Part shown: piece after piece, positions 24,285-33,085 of the stretch
Position numbering within the stretch: position 1 is the stretch's first letter
Layout: every line of letters begins with the position of its first letter
Source: DASUZB01 sp036377075
GTDB taxonomy: Bacteria > Actinomycetota > CALGFH01
DNA: 37,408 nt
Direction of reading: 5' to 3'
Assembly: GCA_036377075.1 (NCBI GenBank)
Contig: DASUZB010000210.1
Span: forward strand, 1 to 37,408
Notes under the pieces: generated by a model
Database searches by the model: none
Told to the model about the DNA's origin: nothing
What the model saw: only the letters and a program-made list of their open reading frames with translations
Made by a program: the position numbers and the translations under genes

Positions 24285-25784
24285 CTAACCGTTGGCGTAG
24301 GCGACCAGGTCGGCCACGGTGAAGTGGTCGGGCGTGGCGCCGAGGAACGGCGTCCAGGCGGGGTCGACCGAGAGGAAGGACTCGGGGTCGGCGGCGGCGA
24401 GGCCGAGCAGGACCTCGGCGACGATGCGGCCGCCGACCGGGCCGAGGCGCCGGCCCTCGCCGAGGGTCTCGGCCTCGGTCAGGACGTAGAACCACAGCGG
24501 CGCCGGCGCTCCGGCGAGGCGGAGCACCTCGTCGTCCAGCGGCGTCCGGCCCATCGCCCTGGCGACGGCCTGGCCGGAAGGCAGGCCGAGGCGCTGGCCG
24601 CGGGCCAGGTTGAGCCAGGCCAGCGAGCGGCCTGACGCGCCTGGTGGGGCGACGTCGGCGGGCAGGCGCGCCAGTGGCCAGCTGAGGTGCGTGTCGAGCT
24701 GCCTGGCGTGCTGTGGCGCCGCGCCGGGCAGCTCGAAGAAGCGCGCCCAGTCGATCACCAGGGCCGCCGGCAGGGCGCGGAACCCGCCCAGGTGGGTTGC
24801 TGACGCGGGGTCCGGGTCGGGGTGGGCGGTCAGCACGGGCAGGGCGCCGCTGGTCTCGTTGAGCTGGTAGGAGGGCCGCACCAGGCTGTGGCCGAAGCGG
24901 AAGGCCGCGCCCGAGAACTCCACCGGCACGAAGGGGTCGCCGCCCGGGTCGTAGTGGCGTGGCCGTGGGTCGAAGCGCCGCACCACCCGACCGCCGCCTT
25001 GCCCGGCGACGCCGAGCAGCCCGGCGACCATCCCCTCTGGCACGATCCGCGGGAGGAAGTCCTCGACCACCAGCCACTGGTAGTGCCAGCGGACGATGCG
25101 CCTGGCCTCCTCGAAGAGCTCGTCCGACTGTCCGGACCAGTGGGCGGCGTGCTCACCGGCGGCCAGCGCCCGCGCGACCCGGTTGTGGAACTTCAGGAAC
25201 GCCAGGTGGAGCTGGGCGACGATGGCGTTCTCGTCGTTGCGCGGGTCGCCGGCGAGCGCGCGCTGGCGCGCGTTGCGCGGCAGGTCCTCGACGGCGGACC
25301 CCTCCCCGAACTGGGCGCGGCTGTCACCGACCAGCAGCAGCGCGCCGGCGGGCTCGGCCTGCGCGTCGTACAGGTAGGGGACGTCGCGCGGGCCGCTGCC
25401 GTAGACGGCGTCGAGGTCGAGCCGCGGGCTGCGGAAATCCTCCAGCCGCTCCGGGTCGCTGGGCCGCCGCAGGCTGGAGGTCGGGTCGTAGGTGACGTCG
25501 TGGTCGACGAACTGCCCGAAGTAGGTGTAGCCGGCGGGCAGGTCGGGATGGTCGCCGCCGCGGTCGTCGGCCATCCTGGCGGCCAGCCGTTCGAGCAGCC
25601 CGTCGTCCGGCTCGTAGGGTCGCAGGTTGGGGAACATGCGCCCGAAACGGCCGCGGCCGGCGGCGGGCGCATGCGCGGCGGCCGCAAGTCCCAGGGGCGC
25701 CAGCGCGCCGTGGCCGTCGGGGGACGGCCGGTAGGGCAGGCCGTGAGTCAGCTCGACGCCCCTTTCGGGTACGGCTGCTCCCAC
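24285..25784 (-). CDS. Animal-type haem peroxidase (peroxidase-cyclooxygenase superfamily)
   Basis: About 499 aa. Distal haem site FGQFVDHDVTYDPTSS (Gln91, Asp94, His95 with the start used here), the catalytic-Arg region DPRNDENAIVAQLHLAFLKFHNRVA (segments at about 175-200), EARRIVRWHYQWLVVEDFLP, and the proximal His in FRFGHSLVRPSYQLN. This is the mammalian myeloperoxidase/lactoperoxidase motif order in a bacterial protein; reaction: H2O2-dependent oxidation of halides or organics. No signal peptide is visible. The start is uncertain: GTG at 25784 (used), a CTG at 25751 that has AAAGGGG upstream and forms CTGA with the previous stop, or ATG at 25637, which would drop the conserved N-terminal THG region. 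Coupled to the 215-aa gene upstream. Confidence 0.88.
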   Translation of the reverse strand: MGAAVPERGVELTHGLPYRPSPDGHGALAPLGLAAAAHAPAAGRGRFGRMFPNLRPYEPDDGLLERLAARMADDRGGDHPDLPAGYTYFGQFVDHDVTYDPTSSLRRPSDPERLEDFRSPRLDLDAVYGSGPRDVPYLYDAQAEPAGALLLVGDSRAQFGEGSAVEDLPRNARQRALAGDPRNDENAIVAQLHLAFLKFHNRVARALAAGEHAAHWSGQSDELFEEARRIVRWHYQWLVVEDFLPRIVPEGMVAGLLGVAGQGGGRVVRRFDPRPRHYDPGGDPFVPVEFSGAAFRFGHSLVRPSYQLNETSGALPVLTAHPDPDPASATHLGGFRALPAALVIDWARFFELPGAAPQHARQLDTHLSWPLARLPADVAPPGASGRSLAWLNLARGQRLGLPSGQAVARAMGRTPLDDEVLRLAGAPAPLWFYVLTEAETLGEGRRLGPVGGRIVAEVLLGLAAADPESFLSVDPAWTPFLGATPDHFTVADLVAYANG

Positions 25785-26395
25785 CAGGGCACGCCGCTCG
25801 GCGGCCGGAACAGCCAGGCGTCGGTCACCCGGGTGAGGAACTCGACGCTGCGGCGGCCCGGTTCGAACCGCTCGAAGCTGATCGCCACCCACGCGTTGGG
25901 CTCGAGCGCGTGCCGCCAGGCGAGCTCGAACTCGCCGTAGAAGTCGACCCCGAGCCACTCGTCCTGCTGGGGCTGGGTGTACGGGGCGGCGATGAAGCCG
26001 TTCGGGTAGTGGCCCCCGGTGTGCGTGTAGCTGATCTCTCTTGCCCACTGGAAGGCGAGGGTCACCTGCTGGTCGAGCACGATCGTCTCCGCGGCGGGCG
26101 GGCCGAGCGGGGTGACGTCGTCGGTGAAGCGGATGCCCTGCTTCCAGGCGTCGGGATCGCCCTCGTCGGCGAAGAGCGGCCGGTCGTGCGAGTCGCGGAT
26201 GGGCTCGTACCAACGGCGGCCGTCGACCCGCTCTGGCGGGGGAGAGGCGGCCTGTAGGATCTGGGGGAGGTCGGGGCGCGGGTATGCCGGTGGGCTGTCG
26301 CCGGCAGGGAGGTGGGCCACGAGTCGCAGCCGCACACCGTCCCGGGCGGCGCGCAGGACCTCGATGCCGAGATTGCTCGTACTCTGGTAACTCAT
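25748..26395 (-). CDS. Hypothetical protein coupled to haem peroxidase
   Basis: 215 aa; I do not recognise the family. ATG at 26395 with GGAG 6 bp upstream. The N-terminal 60 residues are mixed and Pro-rich. From about residue 65 the chain is rich in Trp, Tyr and Phe with alternating hydrophobic strands (TIVLDQQVTLAFQWAREI, EWLGVDFYGEFELAWRHAL, AWVAISFERF), suggesting a beta-sandwich or lipocalin-like fold. No signal peptide or membrane helix. Its end overlaps the peroxidase start region, so the two proteins are probably made in fixed ratio. Possible roles are a peroxidase subunit, substrate-binding partner or immunity-like protector; none is shown by sequence. Confidence 0.8.
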   Translation of the reverse strand: MSYQSTSNLGIEVLRAARDGVRLRLVAHLPAGDSPPAYPRPDLPQILQAASPPPERVDGRRWYEPIRDSHDRPLFADEGDPDAWKQGIRFTDDVTPLGPPAAETIVLDQQVTLAFQWAREISYTHTGGHYPNGFIAAPYTQPQQDEWLGVDFYGEFELAWRHALEPNAWVAISFERFEPGRRSVEFLTRVTDAWLFRPPSGVPWWEQPYPKGASS

Positions 26396-26478
26396 GCGCG
26401 CTCCAGACGTCGAGACCGGTTTTCGAGTTCGCGCTGGTCGTCTGGTGCGATACGGTAGCCAGAGTCCCATCAGCGAAC

Positions 26479-26490
26479 CATTGCGCAATG
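26479..26490. promoter_or_regulatory. 12-bp palindrome between peroxidase unit and sAC-like gene
   Basis: CATTGCGCAATG is perfectly self-complementary and lies in the 132-bp divergent region, 38 bp before the cyclase ATG, next to an AT-rich CTATATATC run that may hold a -10. Candidate operator for joint control of both directions. No consensus -35 is seen. Confidence 0.45.
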
Positions 26491-26527
26491 ATGCCTATAT
26501 ATCAGTCGTACAGCGTCGAGGTGCGCG

Positions 26528-29500
26528 ATGGCGTTCCGGCCGTACGTCCCCGAGTACGCCCTGCGGTTGCTGGCGGGCCGCGACCGCGAGGCCCCACCGT
26601 TCGCCCTGCGGGCGGACGCCGCCGTCCTCATCGCTGACATCGCGGGCTTCACGCCGATGAGTGCCTCCCTCGCCGCCAGCGGCCCCTACGGCGCCGAGGA
26701 ATTGAGCGACCTGCTCAACGCCGTGTTCAACCGCATCGCCGGGCTGGTCGGTGGGTACGGCGGTACGGTCGCGAAGTTCGCGGGGGACGCCGTCACCGTC
26801 GTGTTCCCGGTGGGGGAGCGTCCGCCGGCCACCGCCGCCCGCCGCGCTGCCCAGTGCGCCCTGGACCTGCGGGCGGCGATGGGCGACTTCCACGCGGTGA
26901 CCACCAGGGCCGGGACCTTCGCGCTGGCGACGCGGGCTGGAGTCGGCGCGGGCCGGGTGCTGCTCGCCGTCGTGGGTGACCAGGCCGTGCGGCTCGAGCA
27001 CCTGGTCGCTGGCGACGCCGTCGACCGCGCGGCGGCCGCGGTGCGCCACGCCGGCCCCGGCGAGGTCGCCGTGGACGGTGCGCTCGCCGCTGCCATCGGG
27101 GTCGAGGCCGGCGAGCGGCGCGGGACGGCCATCGTCGTTGGCGGGCTCGCCCGCCGGCTCCGCCGGCCGGCGCCGCGCCGGCCGGCCGCTCAGGCCGACC
27201 CGACCGACGATCGCCTGGCCGCCTTCCTGCACCCGGCCATCGCGGAGCGCGTCCGCCGCGGCCAGAGCGGCTTGGTCAACGAGCACCGGACGGTGACCGT
27301 CGCCTTCGTCGCCCTGCCGGACCTGTTCGGCGGCGGCACGGCGGGTACCTCGCCGCAGCGGCGCAAGGCCGCTGCGGCTGCGCCCCGGAACGCCGGGGCG
27401 GTGGCGCGGCTGCAGCGCTACGTGGCCGCGGCCGTCCGCACGATCGCGCGTTGGGACGGGCACCTGCGCCAGGTCGACCTGGGCGACAAGGGCAGCGTGC
27501 TGGTGGTGGCGTTTGGCGCGCCGGTGCGCCACGAGGACCACGAGGAGCGGGCCGTGCGCTGCTGCCTGGAGCTGCTGGGACTGCCTGGCGGCCCGTTCCG
27601 GGCGGGCGTCACGACCGGCTGCGTGTGGTGCGGCGAGGTTGGGACCGACGACCGGCGCGAGTACGCGATCGTCGGCGACTCCGTCAACCTGGCCGCCCGC
27701 CTGATGGAGGCGGCAGCGCCAGGGCAGCTCCTGGTCGACGAGCCGACCTGGCAGGGCGCGGCCGGGACGGCGGTCGGCCACCCCATGCGCCCGGCTCCCG
27801 TCAAGGGCAGGAGCGGAACGGTCAGCACCTGGGCGGTGGAGGGCGTCCGCGACGCCGACCCGCCTCGGCGGTGGGCGCCCACGCTGGTCGGCCGTGACGA
27901 GGAGCTCGCCGCCCTGCACGCCACGGTGCGCCGGCTCGCCGCCGGGCACGGCGGCGTCCTCGGCCTGGCCGGCGACCCGGGCATCGGCAAGTCACGCCTT
28001 GCCGCGGAAGCCGCCACCCTCGCCCACGGGCTGGGCGTCGCCGTATGGTCGGGCGCCTGCCGCTCGCTCGGCACCAACACCAGCTACCGGGTCTGGCGGT
28101 CGATCTGGCACGGCCTGCTCGGCCTCGACCGCCTCCAGTCCCCCGACGAGCAGCGCAGTGCCCTCGTCGCCCGCCTTGGCGAGCACGCGCCACTCCTGAC
28201 CCCGGTGCTCAACCTCCCCCTGCGCGACAGCGAGCTGACCGGCCCGCTCGACCCCTCCACGCGGGTCGAGCTGCTCCGCTCACTCCTGCTCGACCTGCTA
28301 CGCGAGCGCGCCGCGGAAGGGCCCGTGCTGCTGGTCCTGGAGGACTGCCACTGGATCGACGCCCCCTCGCGCGCGCTGCTCGCCTTCCTGGCGCGCAACC
28401 TGGCCGACCGGCCAGCCCTCCTGCTGCTCACCGCCCGGCCGATCGACGGCGGACCGGACCCGTTCGAGCCGGTCGCCCGCCTTCCCCACTTCCGCCACCT
28501 GGCCCTCGACGAGCTGCCGCCGGCCGCGGCCATGGAGCTCGCCCACCAGCGCATGCGCCAGCTCTACGGTCCCGCCGCCGAGCCTCCCGCCGACGCGCTC
28601 GCCAGGGTGGTCGCCCGTGCCGGCGGCAACCCGTTCTACCTGGAGGAGCTGGTCAGCCTGATCCACGCCCGGGGCGGTGACGCCGCCGACCTCGACCTGC
28701 CCGACAGCGTGCAACGGGTGGTGATGGCCCGCATCGACCAGCTCGGCGAGCCGGAGAAGGCCGTCCTCAAGGTGGCCAGCGTGGTCGGTCGCCGCTTCCA
28801 GGCGGAGTGGATCACCGGTTGCTACCCCGCGGCCGGGCCGGTCGACGAGGTTGCCAGGCACCTCGAGCGCCTCGACGAGCTGCGCCTGACGCCGCTGCTC
28901 GACGACGGGCCCGAGCCCGAGTACGCCTTCCGCCACGTCATCACCCAGGAGGTCGCCTACGAGAGCCTGACGCTGCGCACGCGGGAGGCGCTGCACGAGG
29001 GCGTCAGCGCCTACATCGAGCGGGTCTACGCCGACCGCCTCGCCCAGTACGTCGAGACGCTCGCCTACCACTGGGGTCGCACCCAGCGCAAGGACAAGCA
29101 GCGCGTCTGGTTCCGCGCCGCCGCCGACGCCGCCAGGGCCGCGTTCGACAACGACGTGGCGGTGGCGTACTACCAGCGCCTGTTGACGCTGCTGCCGGAG
29201 GCGGAGAGTGGCCGGGTGCGGCTCGACCTCGGCAGCGTCTGGCACCTGGTGGGCCGCTGGGTCGAGGCGGAGGACGCCTACCGCCGGGCGATGTCGATCG
29301 CCCAGGCCACCGACGACCGCTCGCTGCTCGCGGCCAGCCAGCGCGAGCTCGGCAACCTGTTCATGTACGCGCGGTCCTACGCCGGGGCGATCGCGTGGCT
29401 CACCCTGGCGGCGGAACAGTTCGAGCAGCTGGGCGACCGGGTTGGGCTGGCCCGCAGCCTGGACCGCCTCACCTACGCGCTCGTCCAGCAGGGCTCCTAC

Positions 29501-30559
29501 AAGGAAGCGACCGAGGTGGCCGAGCGCCACCTGGCGATCGCCAGCGACGCCGACGACCCCGCCGCCATCAGCGCCGCCCTCGACCACCTCGGGCTCATCT
29601 GCACCTACACCGGCGACCGGGCTGGTGCCCTCGAGTACCTGAGCCGCTCGCTGCAGATCGCCGGCGCGGCCGGGGACCGCCGCACCATCCTCCACGCGGC
29701 CAACAACCTCGGTAACTTCTACGCCACCACGGGCGACCACGTGAACGCGGTCGCCTGCTTCCAGCGGGCGCTGGCGGTGGCGCAGGAGATCGGCTACCAG
29801 CAGCCGGCGGCGGTGGTGATCGGCAACATGGGCGAGCTCTACCACGACCGTGGCGAGGAGGGCCGTGCCACCCGCTGCTTCGCCCACGCCCTGCGGATCG
29901 CGGTCGTGCTGGGGGACTGGACCAGCGTCGCCAACCGGGTGGCCAGCCTGGCCGCGACCGCCCTGGCCCAGGGGGAGGCAGCCACCGGCGAGCGCCGCTA
30001 CGGGCGTGCCATCGAGCTTGCCCGCAAGCTCGATGCGCCGCGGTTCCTCTGCGAGTGGCTCTGCAACCTGGCGCACCTGCTGGCCGCGACCGGCCGCCAC
30101 GCCGAGGCCGAGCCGCTCAACGACGAGGCCCTGGCCGTGGCGGTCCGCCACGGCGAGCGCGGCACCGAGCTGCGCGCCCGGTTGCTCTCGGTGCGGCTGC
30201 GGGTCGAGACGGGCCGGCTCACCCCCCAGGACGCCGCGCGCGAGCTGCGGCCGCTCGAGCGGGAGTGGAACGCCGGGCCGGAGCGGGCGGCGGTGCTCGA
30301 CGAGCTGGGCCGGCTCGGCCCGGCCTGGGACGACGACCGTCAGGTCGCCGCCGCCCTCTACCGCGAGCTGTACGAGCGCGCCCCCAACGTCGAGTACCGG
30401 CGCGCCTACGAGCGCCTCACCGGCACCCTGCTGCCGCCGGCCCTGCCCCTGCCGCCGCCGCCGGAGGTGGCCGGGCCGGTCGCCGACGTCGAGGAGCTGC
30501 TCGGCCAGGTCGAGGAGCTGCTCGGCCAGGGCGCCGAGCTGGCCGGGGCAAGGTCGTGA
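26528..30559 (+). CDS. sAC-like tandem cyclase - AAA ATPase - TPR signalling protein
   Basis: 1343 aa. Domain order: cyclase C1 (about 28-210), cyclase C2 (about 250-435), AAA/NTPase (about 450-760; Walker A GDPGIGKS at 482-489, Walker B VLLVLEDCHWID from 600), then winged-helix/linker and TPR repeats (about 870-1270), ending in a Leu-rich tail. This is the architecture of mammalian soluble adenylyl cyclase. C1 has metal Asp37 and Asp87 and Lys83 (KFAGD) but lacks the Asn/Arg pair (GDAVDRAAAA). C2 lacks the first metal Asp (FVALPDLFG) but has Lys321 (GDKG), Asn387 and Arg391 (VNLAARLM). The two domains therefore complement each other. The adenine-site Thr of sAC is Ala380 here. ATG at 26528 after GAGGTG; cytoplasmic. 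Divergent from the peroxidase pair. Confidence 0.93.
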   Translation: MAFRPYVPEYALRLLAGRDREAPPFALRADAAVLIADIAGFTPMSASLAASGPYGAEELSDLLNAVFNRIAGLVGGYGGTVAKFAGDAVTVVFPVGERPPATAARRAAQCALDLRAAMGDFHAVTTRAGTFALATRAGVGAGRVLLAVVGDQAVRLEHLVAGDAVDRAAAAVRHAGPGEVAVDGALAAAIGVEAGERRGTAIVVGGLARRLRRPAPRRPAAQADPTDDRLAAFLHPAIAERVRRGQSGLVNEHRTVTVAFVALPDLFGGGTAGTSPQRRKAAAAAPRNAGAVARLQRYVAAAVRTIARWDGHLRQVDLGDKGSVLVVAFGAPVRHEDHEERAVRCCLELLGLPGGPFRAGVTTGCVWCGEVGTDDRREYAIVGDSVNLAARLMEAAAPGQLLVDEPTWQGAAGTAVGHPMRPAPVKGRSGTVSTWAVEGVRDADPPRRWAPTLVGRDEELAALHATVRRLAAGHGGVLGLAGDPGIGKSRLAAEAATLAHGLGVAVWSGACRSLGTNTSYRVWRSIWHGLLGLDRLQSPDEQRSALVARLGEHAPLLTPVLNLPLRDSELTGPLDPSTRVELLRSLLLDLLRERAAEGPVLLVLEDCHWIDAPSRALLAFLARNLADRPALLLLTARPIDGGPDPFEPVARLPHFRHLALDELPPAAAMELAHQRMRQLYGPAAEPPADALARVVARAGGNPFYLEELVSLIHARGGDAADLDLPDSVQRVVMARIDQLGEPEKAVLKVASVVGRRFQAEWITGCYPAAGPVDEVARHLERLDELRLTPLLDDGPEPEYAFRHVITQEVAYESLTLRTREALHEGVSAYIERVYADRLAQYVETLAYHWGRTQRKDKQRVWFRAAADAARAAFDNDVAVAYYQRLLTLLPEAESGRVRLDLGSVWHLVGRWVEAEDAYRRAMSIAQATDDRSLLAASQRELGNLFMYARSYAGAIAWLTLAAEQFEQLGDRVGLARSLDRLTYALVQQGSYKEATEVAERHLAIASDADDPAAISAALDHLGLICTYTGDRAGALEYLSRSLQIAGAAGDRRTILHAANNLGNFYATTGDHVNAVACFQRALAVAQEIGYQQPAAVVIGNMGELYHDRGEEGRATRCFAHALRIAVVLGDWTSVANRVASLAATALAQGEAATGERRYGRAIELARKLDAPRFLCEWLCNLAHLLAATGRHAEAEPLNDEALAVAVRHGERGTELRARLLSVRLRVETGRLTPQDAARELRPLEREWNAGPERAAVLDELGRLGPAWDDDRQVAAALYRELYERAPNVEYRRAYERLTGTLLPPALPLPPPPEVAGPVADVEELLGQVEELLGQGAELAGARS
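30488..30529 (+). repeat. 21-bp tandem duplication in the sAC-like gene
   Basis: Two identical in-frame 21-bp copies (30488-30508, 30509-30529) encode VEELLGQ twice, followed by a partial third (GAELAG). They form an amphipathic heptad tail at the C-terminus that could mediate oligomerisation. Such repeats can vary between strains. Confidence 0.8.
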
Positions 30560-30561
30560 CC

Positions 30562-30913
30562 ATGCGCCTGGCCCACCTCGGCCTGGTGGTCCGCGACGAG
30601 GAGCGCTCCCGCGCGTTCTACGAGCGCTGGTTCGGCTTCGGCGCCGGGCGCTCGTGGCGGGCCGAGGACGGCACCCTGCTCCTGCGCGACGCCGACGGCT
30701 TCGACCTCGCCATGCACGCCGGTGAGCCGGGCGCCCTGCCGAGCTTCTTCCACTTCGGCTTCCGCCTGCCCGACGCGGACGCGGTGCGCTCGCTGCTCGC
30801 CCGCCTGGACGGGGCCGGGGTCACCGTGGTGGAACGCTGGGACGAGCCCGCCTACGTGAGCGTCAAGTGCCTCGACCCCGACGGCTACACCGTCGAGGCG
30901 TACTGGGAGCCGC

Positions 30914-30927
<14 letters not shown>
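30562..30927 (+). CDS. VOC (glyoxalase/dioxygenase superfamily) protein
   Basis: 121 aa, one VOC unit of two beta-alpha-beta-beta-beta modules. Metal-ligand positions look occupied: His5 in LAHLGLVV, His in FFHFGFRLPD (about 54) and Glu in GYTVEAYWEP (about 115). CLDPDGYTVEAYW is a classic VOC C-terminal motif. Could be a glyoxalase-I-like lyase, thiol transferase or bleomycin-type binding protein; undecided. ATG at 30562 follows the cyclase stop by 2 bp, and a GTG at 30556 in GTGA overlap is an alternative. Probably in the same transcript as the cyclase. Its 3' end overlaps the convergent SDR gene by 14 bp. Confidence 0.9.
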
Positions 30928-31681
<754 letters not shown>

Positions 31682-31714
31682 GTGGATCAGCCCCTTTGTC
31701 GATAGGTCAACAAG

Positions 31715-33085
31715 TCAAGTTGTCGCGACGAACACGTTCTTGACCTCGGTGTAGTGGTCGAGCGCGTGCGGGCCGAGCTCGCGGCCCATGCCGGACTGCT
31801 TGAAGCCGCCGAACGGCGTCTGCACCCGCACCGAGGTGTTGGAGTTGACCGACAGGGTGCCGGTCTCCAGCGCCCGCGCGACCCGCATGGCGCGGGCCAC
31901 GTCCCTGGTCCACAGCGACCCGGAGAGGCCGTAGACGGTCGCGTTGGCCAGGCGTACCGCCTCGGCCTCGTCGGCGAAGGGGAGCACCACCGCGACCGGC
32001 CCGAAGATCTCCTCGGTGACCGCCCGGTCACCCTCCTCGACCGGGGCGAGCACCGTCGGCGGGTACCAGTAGCCCGGCCCGTCCGGGGCGTGCCCGCGGA
32101 TCGCCACCGGCGCGCCGTCGGGCACGTAGGAGGCCACCGCCTCCCGCTGCGCCGCCGAGATCAGCGGCCCCATGCGGGTGCCCTCGTCGGCCGGGTCGCC
32201 GACCGCGAGGCCCGCGACCGCCGGCTCCAGCAGCGCCAGGAACTCGTCGAGCACCGAGGCCTGCACCAGGATGCGGGAGCGGGCGCAGCAGTCCTGGCCG
32301 GCGTTGCCGAACACCGCCGCGGGCGCGGCGGCGGCCGCCGCCTCCAGGTCGGCGTCGGCGAACACCACGTTGGCCGACTTGCCGCCCAGCTCGAGCGTGA
32401 CCCGCTTGATGGTCCCGGCGGCGCCGCGCATCACCGACCGGCCCACCTCGGTCGAGCCGGTGAAGGCGATCTTCGCCACCCCGGGGTGCTCGATCAGGCG
32501 CTGGCCGACCACCCGCCCCGGACCGGGCAGGACGTTGACCACCCCTTCGGGCACGCCGGCCTCGGCCGCCAGGCGGGCGAAGGCGAGCGCCGTCAGCGGC
32601 GTCAGCTCGGCCGGCTTGAGCACCACCGCGTTGCCGGCGGCCAGCGCCGGCGCCAGCTTCCAGGAGGCGATCAGCAGCGGGAAGTTCCACGGCACGATCA
32701 GCCCGACCACGCCCAGCGGCTCGCGGAAGGTCAGGTCCACCCCGCCGGCGACCGGGATCGTCTCGCCCAGCAGCCGCTCCGGGGCGCCGGCGTAGTAGGC
32801 GAAGGTCTCCGCCACCATCGCCATCTCGGCGCGGGCGTCGACGATCGGCTTGCCGGTGTTGCGCATCTCCAGCCGCGCCAGCTCCTCGCGGTCGCGGTCG
32901 ACGAGCTCGGCCAGGCGGCGCAGCAGCCGCGCCCGGTCGGCGGGGGAGACCGCCCGCCAGCCCTCGAAGGCGGCCGCCGCCCGCGCGACGGCGGCGTCGG
33001 CGTCCTCGGCGGTGGCGGCCGGGAGCCGCTCGATCACCGCCTCGCTGGCCGGGTTGCGGACCGCGGTGGTGGCCCGGCCGCTCAC
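31715..33085 (-). CDS. NAD(P)-dependent aldehyde dehydrogenase
   Basis: 456 aa. Conserved residues: Asn134 in VPWNFP, Lys157 in LKPAELTP, the FTGSTEVGR cofactor loop at 208-216, Glu232 in LELGGKSA, catalytic Cys266 in GQDCCARSR and EEIFGPV near 370. Similar to gamma-aminobutyraldehyde/PuuC/betaine-aldehyde dehydrogenases. It is too far from the iol operon and too PuuC-like to be IolA (which lacks the Glu). GTG start at 33085 overlaps the glutamine-synthetase-like stop (GTGA). Likely oxidises the aldehyde formed from a gamma-glutamylated amine or amino alcohol (inference from coupling). Confidence 0.93.
   Translation of the reverse strand: MSGRATTAVRNPASEAVIERLPAATAEDADAAVARAAAAFEGWRAVSPADRARLLRRLAELVDRDREELARLEMRNTGKPIVDARAEMAMVAETFAYYAGAPERLLGETIPVAGGVDLTFREPLGVVGLIVPWNFPLLIASWKLAPALAAGNAVVLKPAELTPLTALAFARLAAEAGVPEGVVNVLPGPGRVVGQRLIEHPGVAKIAFTGSTEVGRSVMRGAAGTIKRVTLELGGKSANVVFADADLEAAAAAAPAAVFGNAGQDCCARSRILVQASVLDEFLALLEPAVAGLAVGDPADEGTRMGPLISAAQREAVASYVPDGAPVAIRGHAPDGPGYWYPPTVLAPVEEGDRAVTEEIFGPVAVVLPFADEAEAVRLANATVYGLSGSLWTRDVARAMRVARALETGTLSVNSNTSVRVQTPFGGFKQSGMGRELGPHALDHYTEVKNVFVATT

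Noticed and set aside
30488..30529. Short repeats as a CRISPR or mobile element trace
   Set aside because: Only two in-frame 21-bp copies without spacers; an ordinary coding duplication of a heptad.
31715..33085. Aldehyde dehydrogenase as the missing iolA
   Set aside because: It keeps Glu232 of ordinary ALDHs, which methylmalonate-semialdehyde dehydrogenases lack, and it is coupled to a GS-like gene, not to iol genes.
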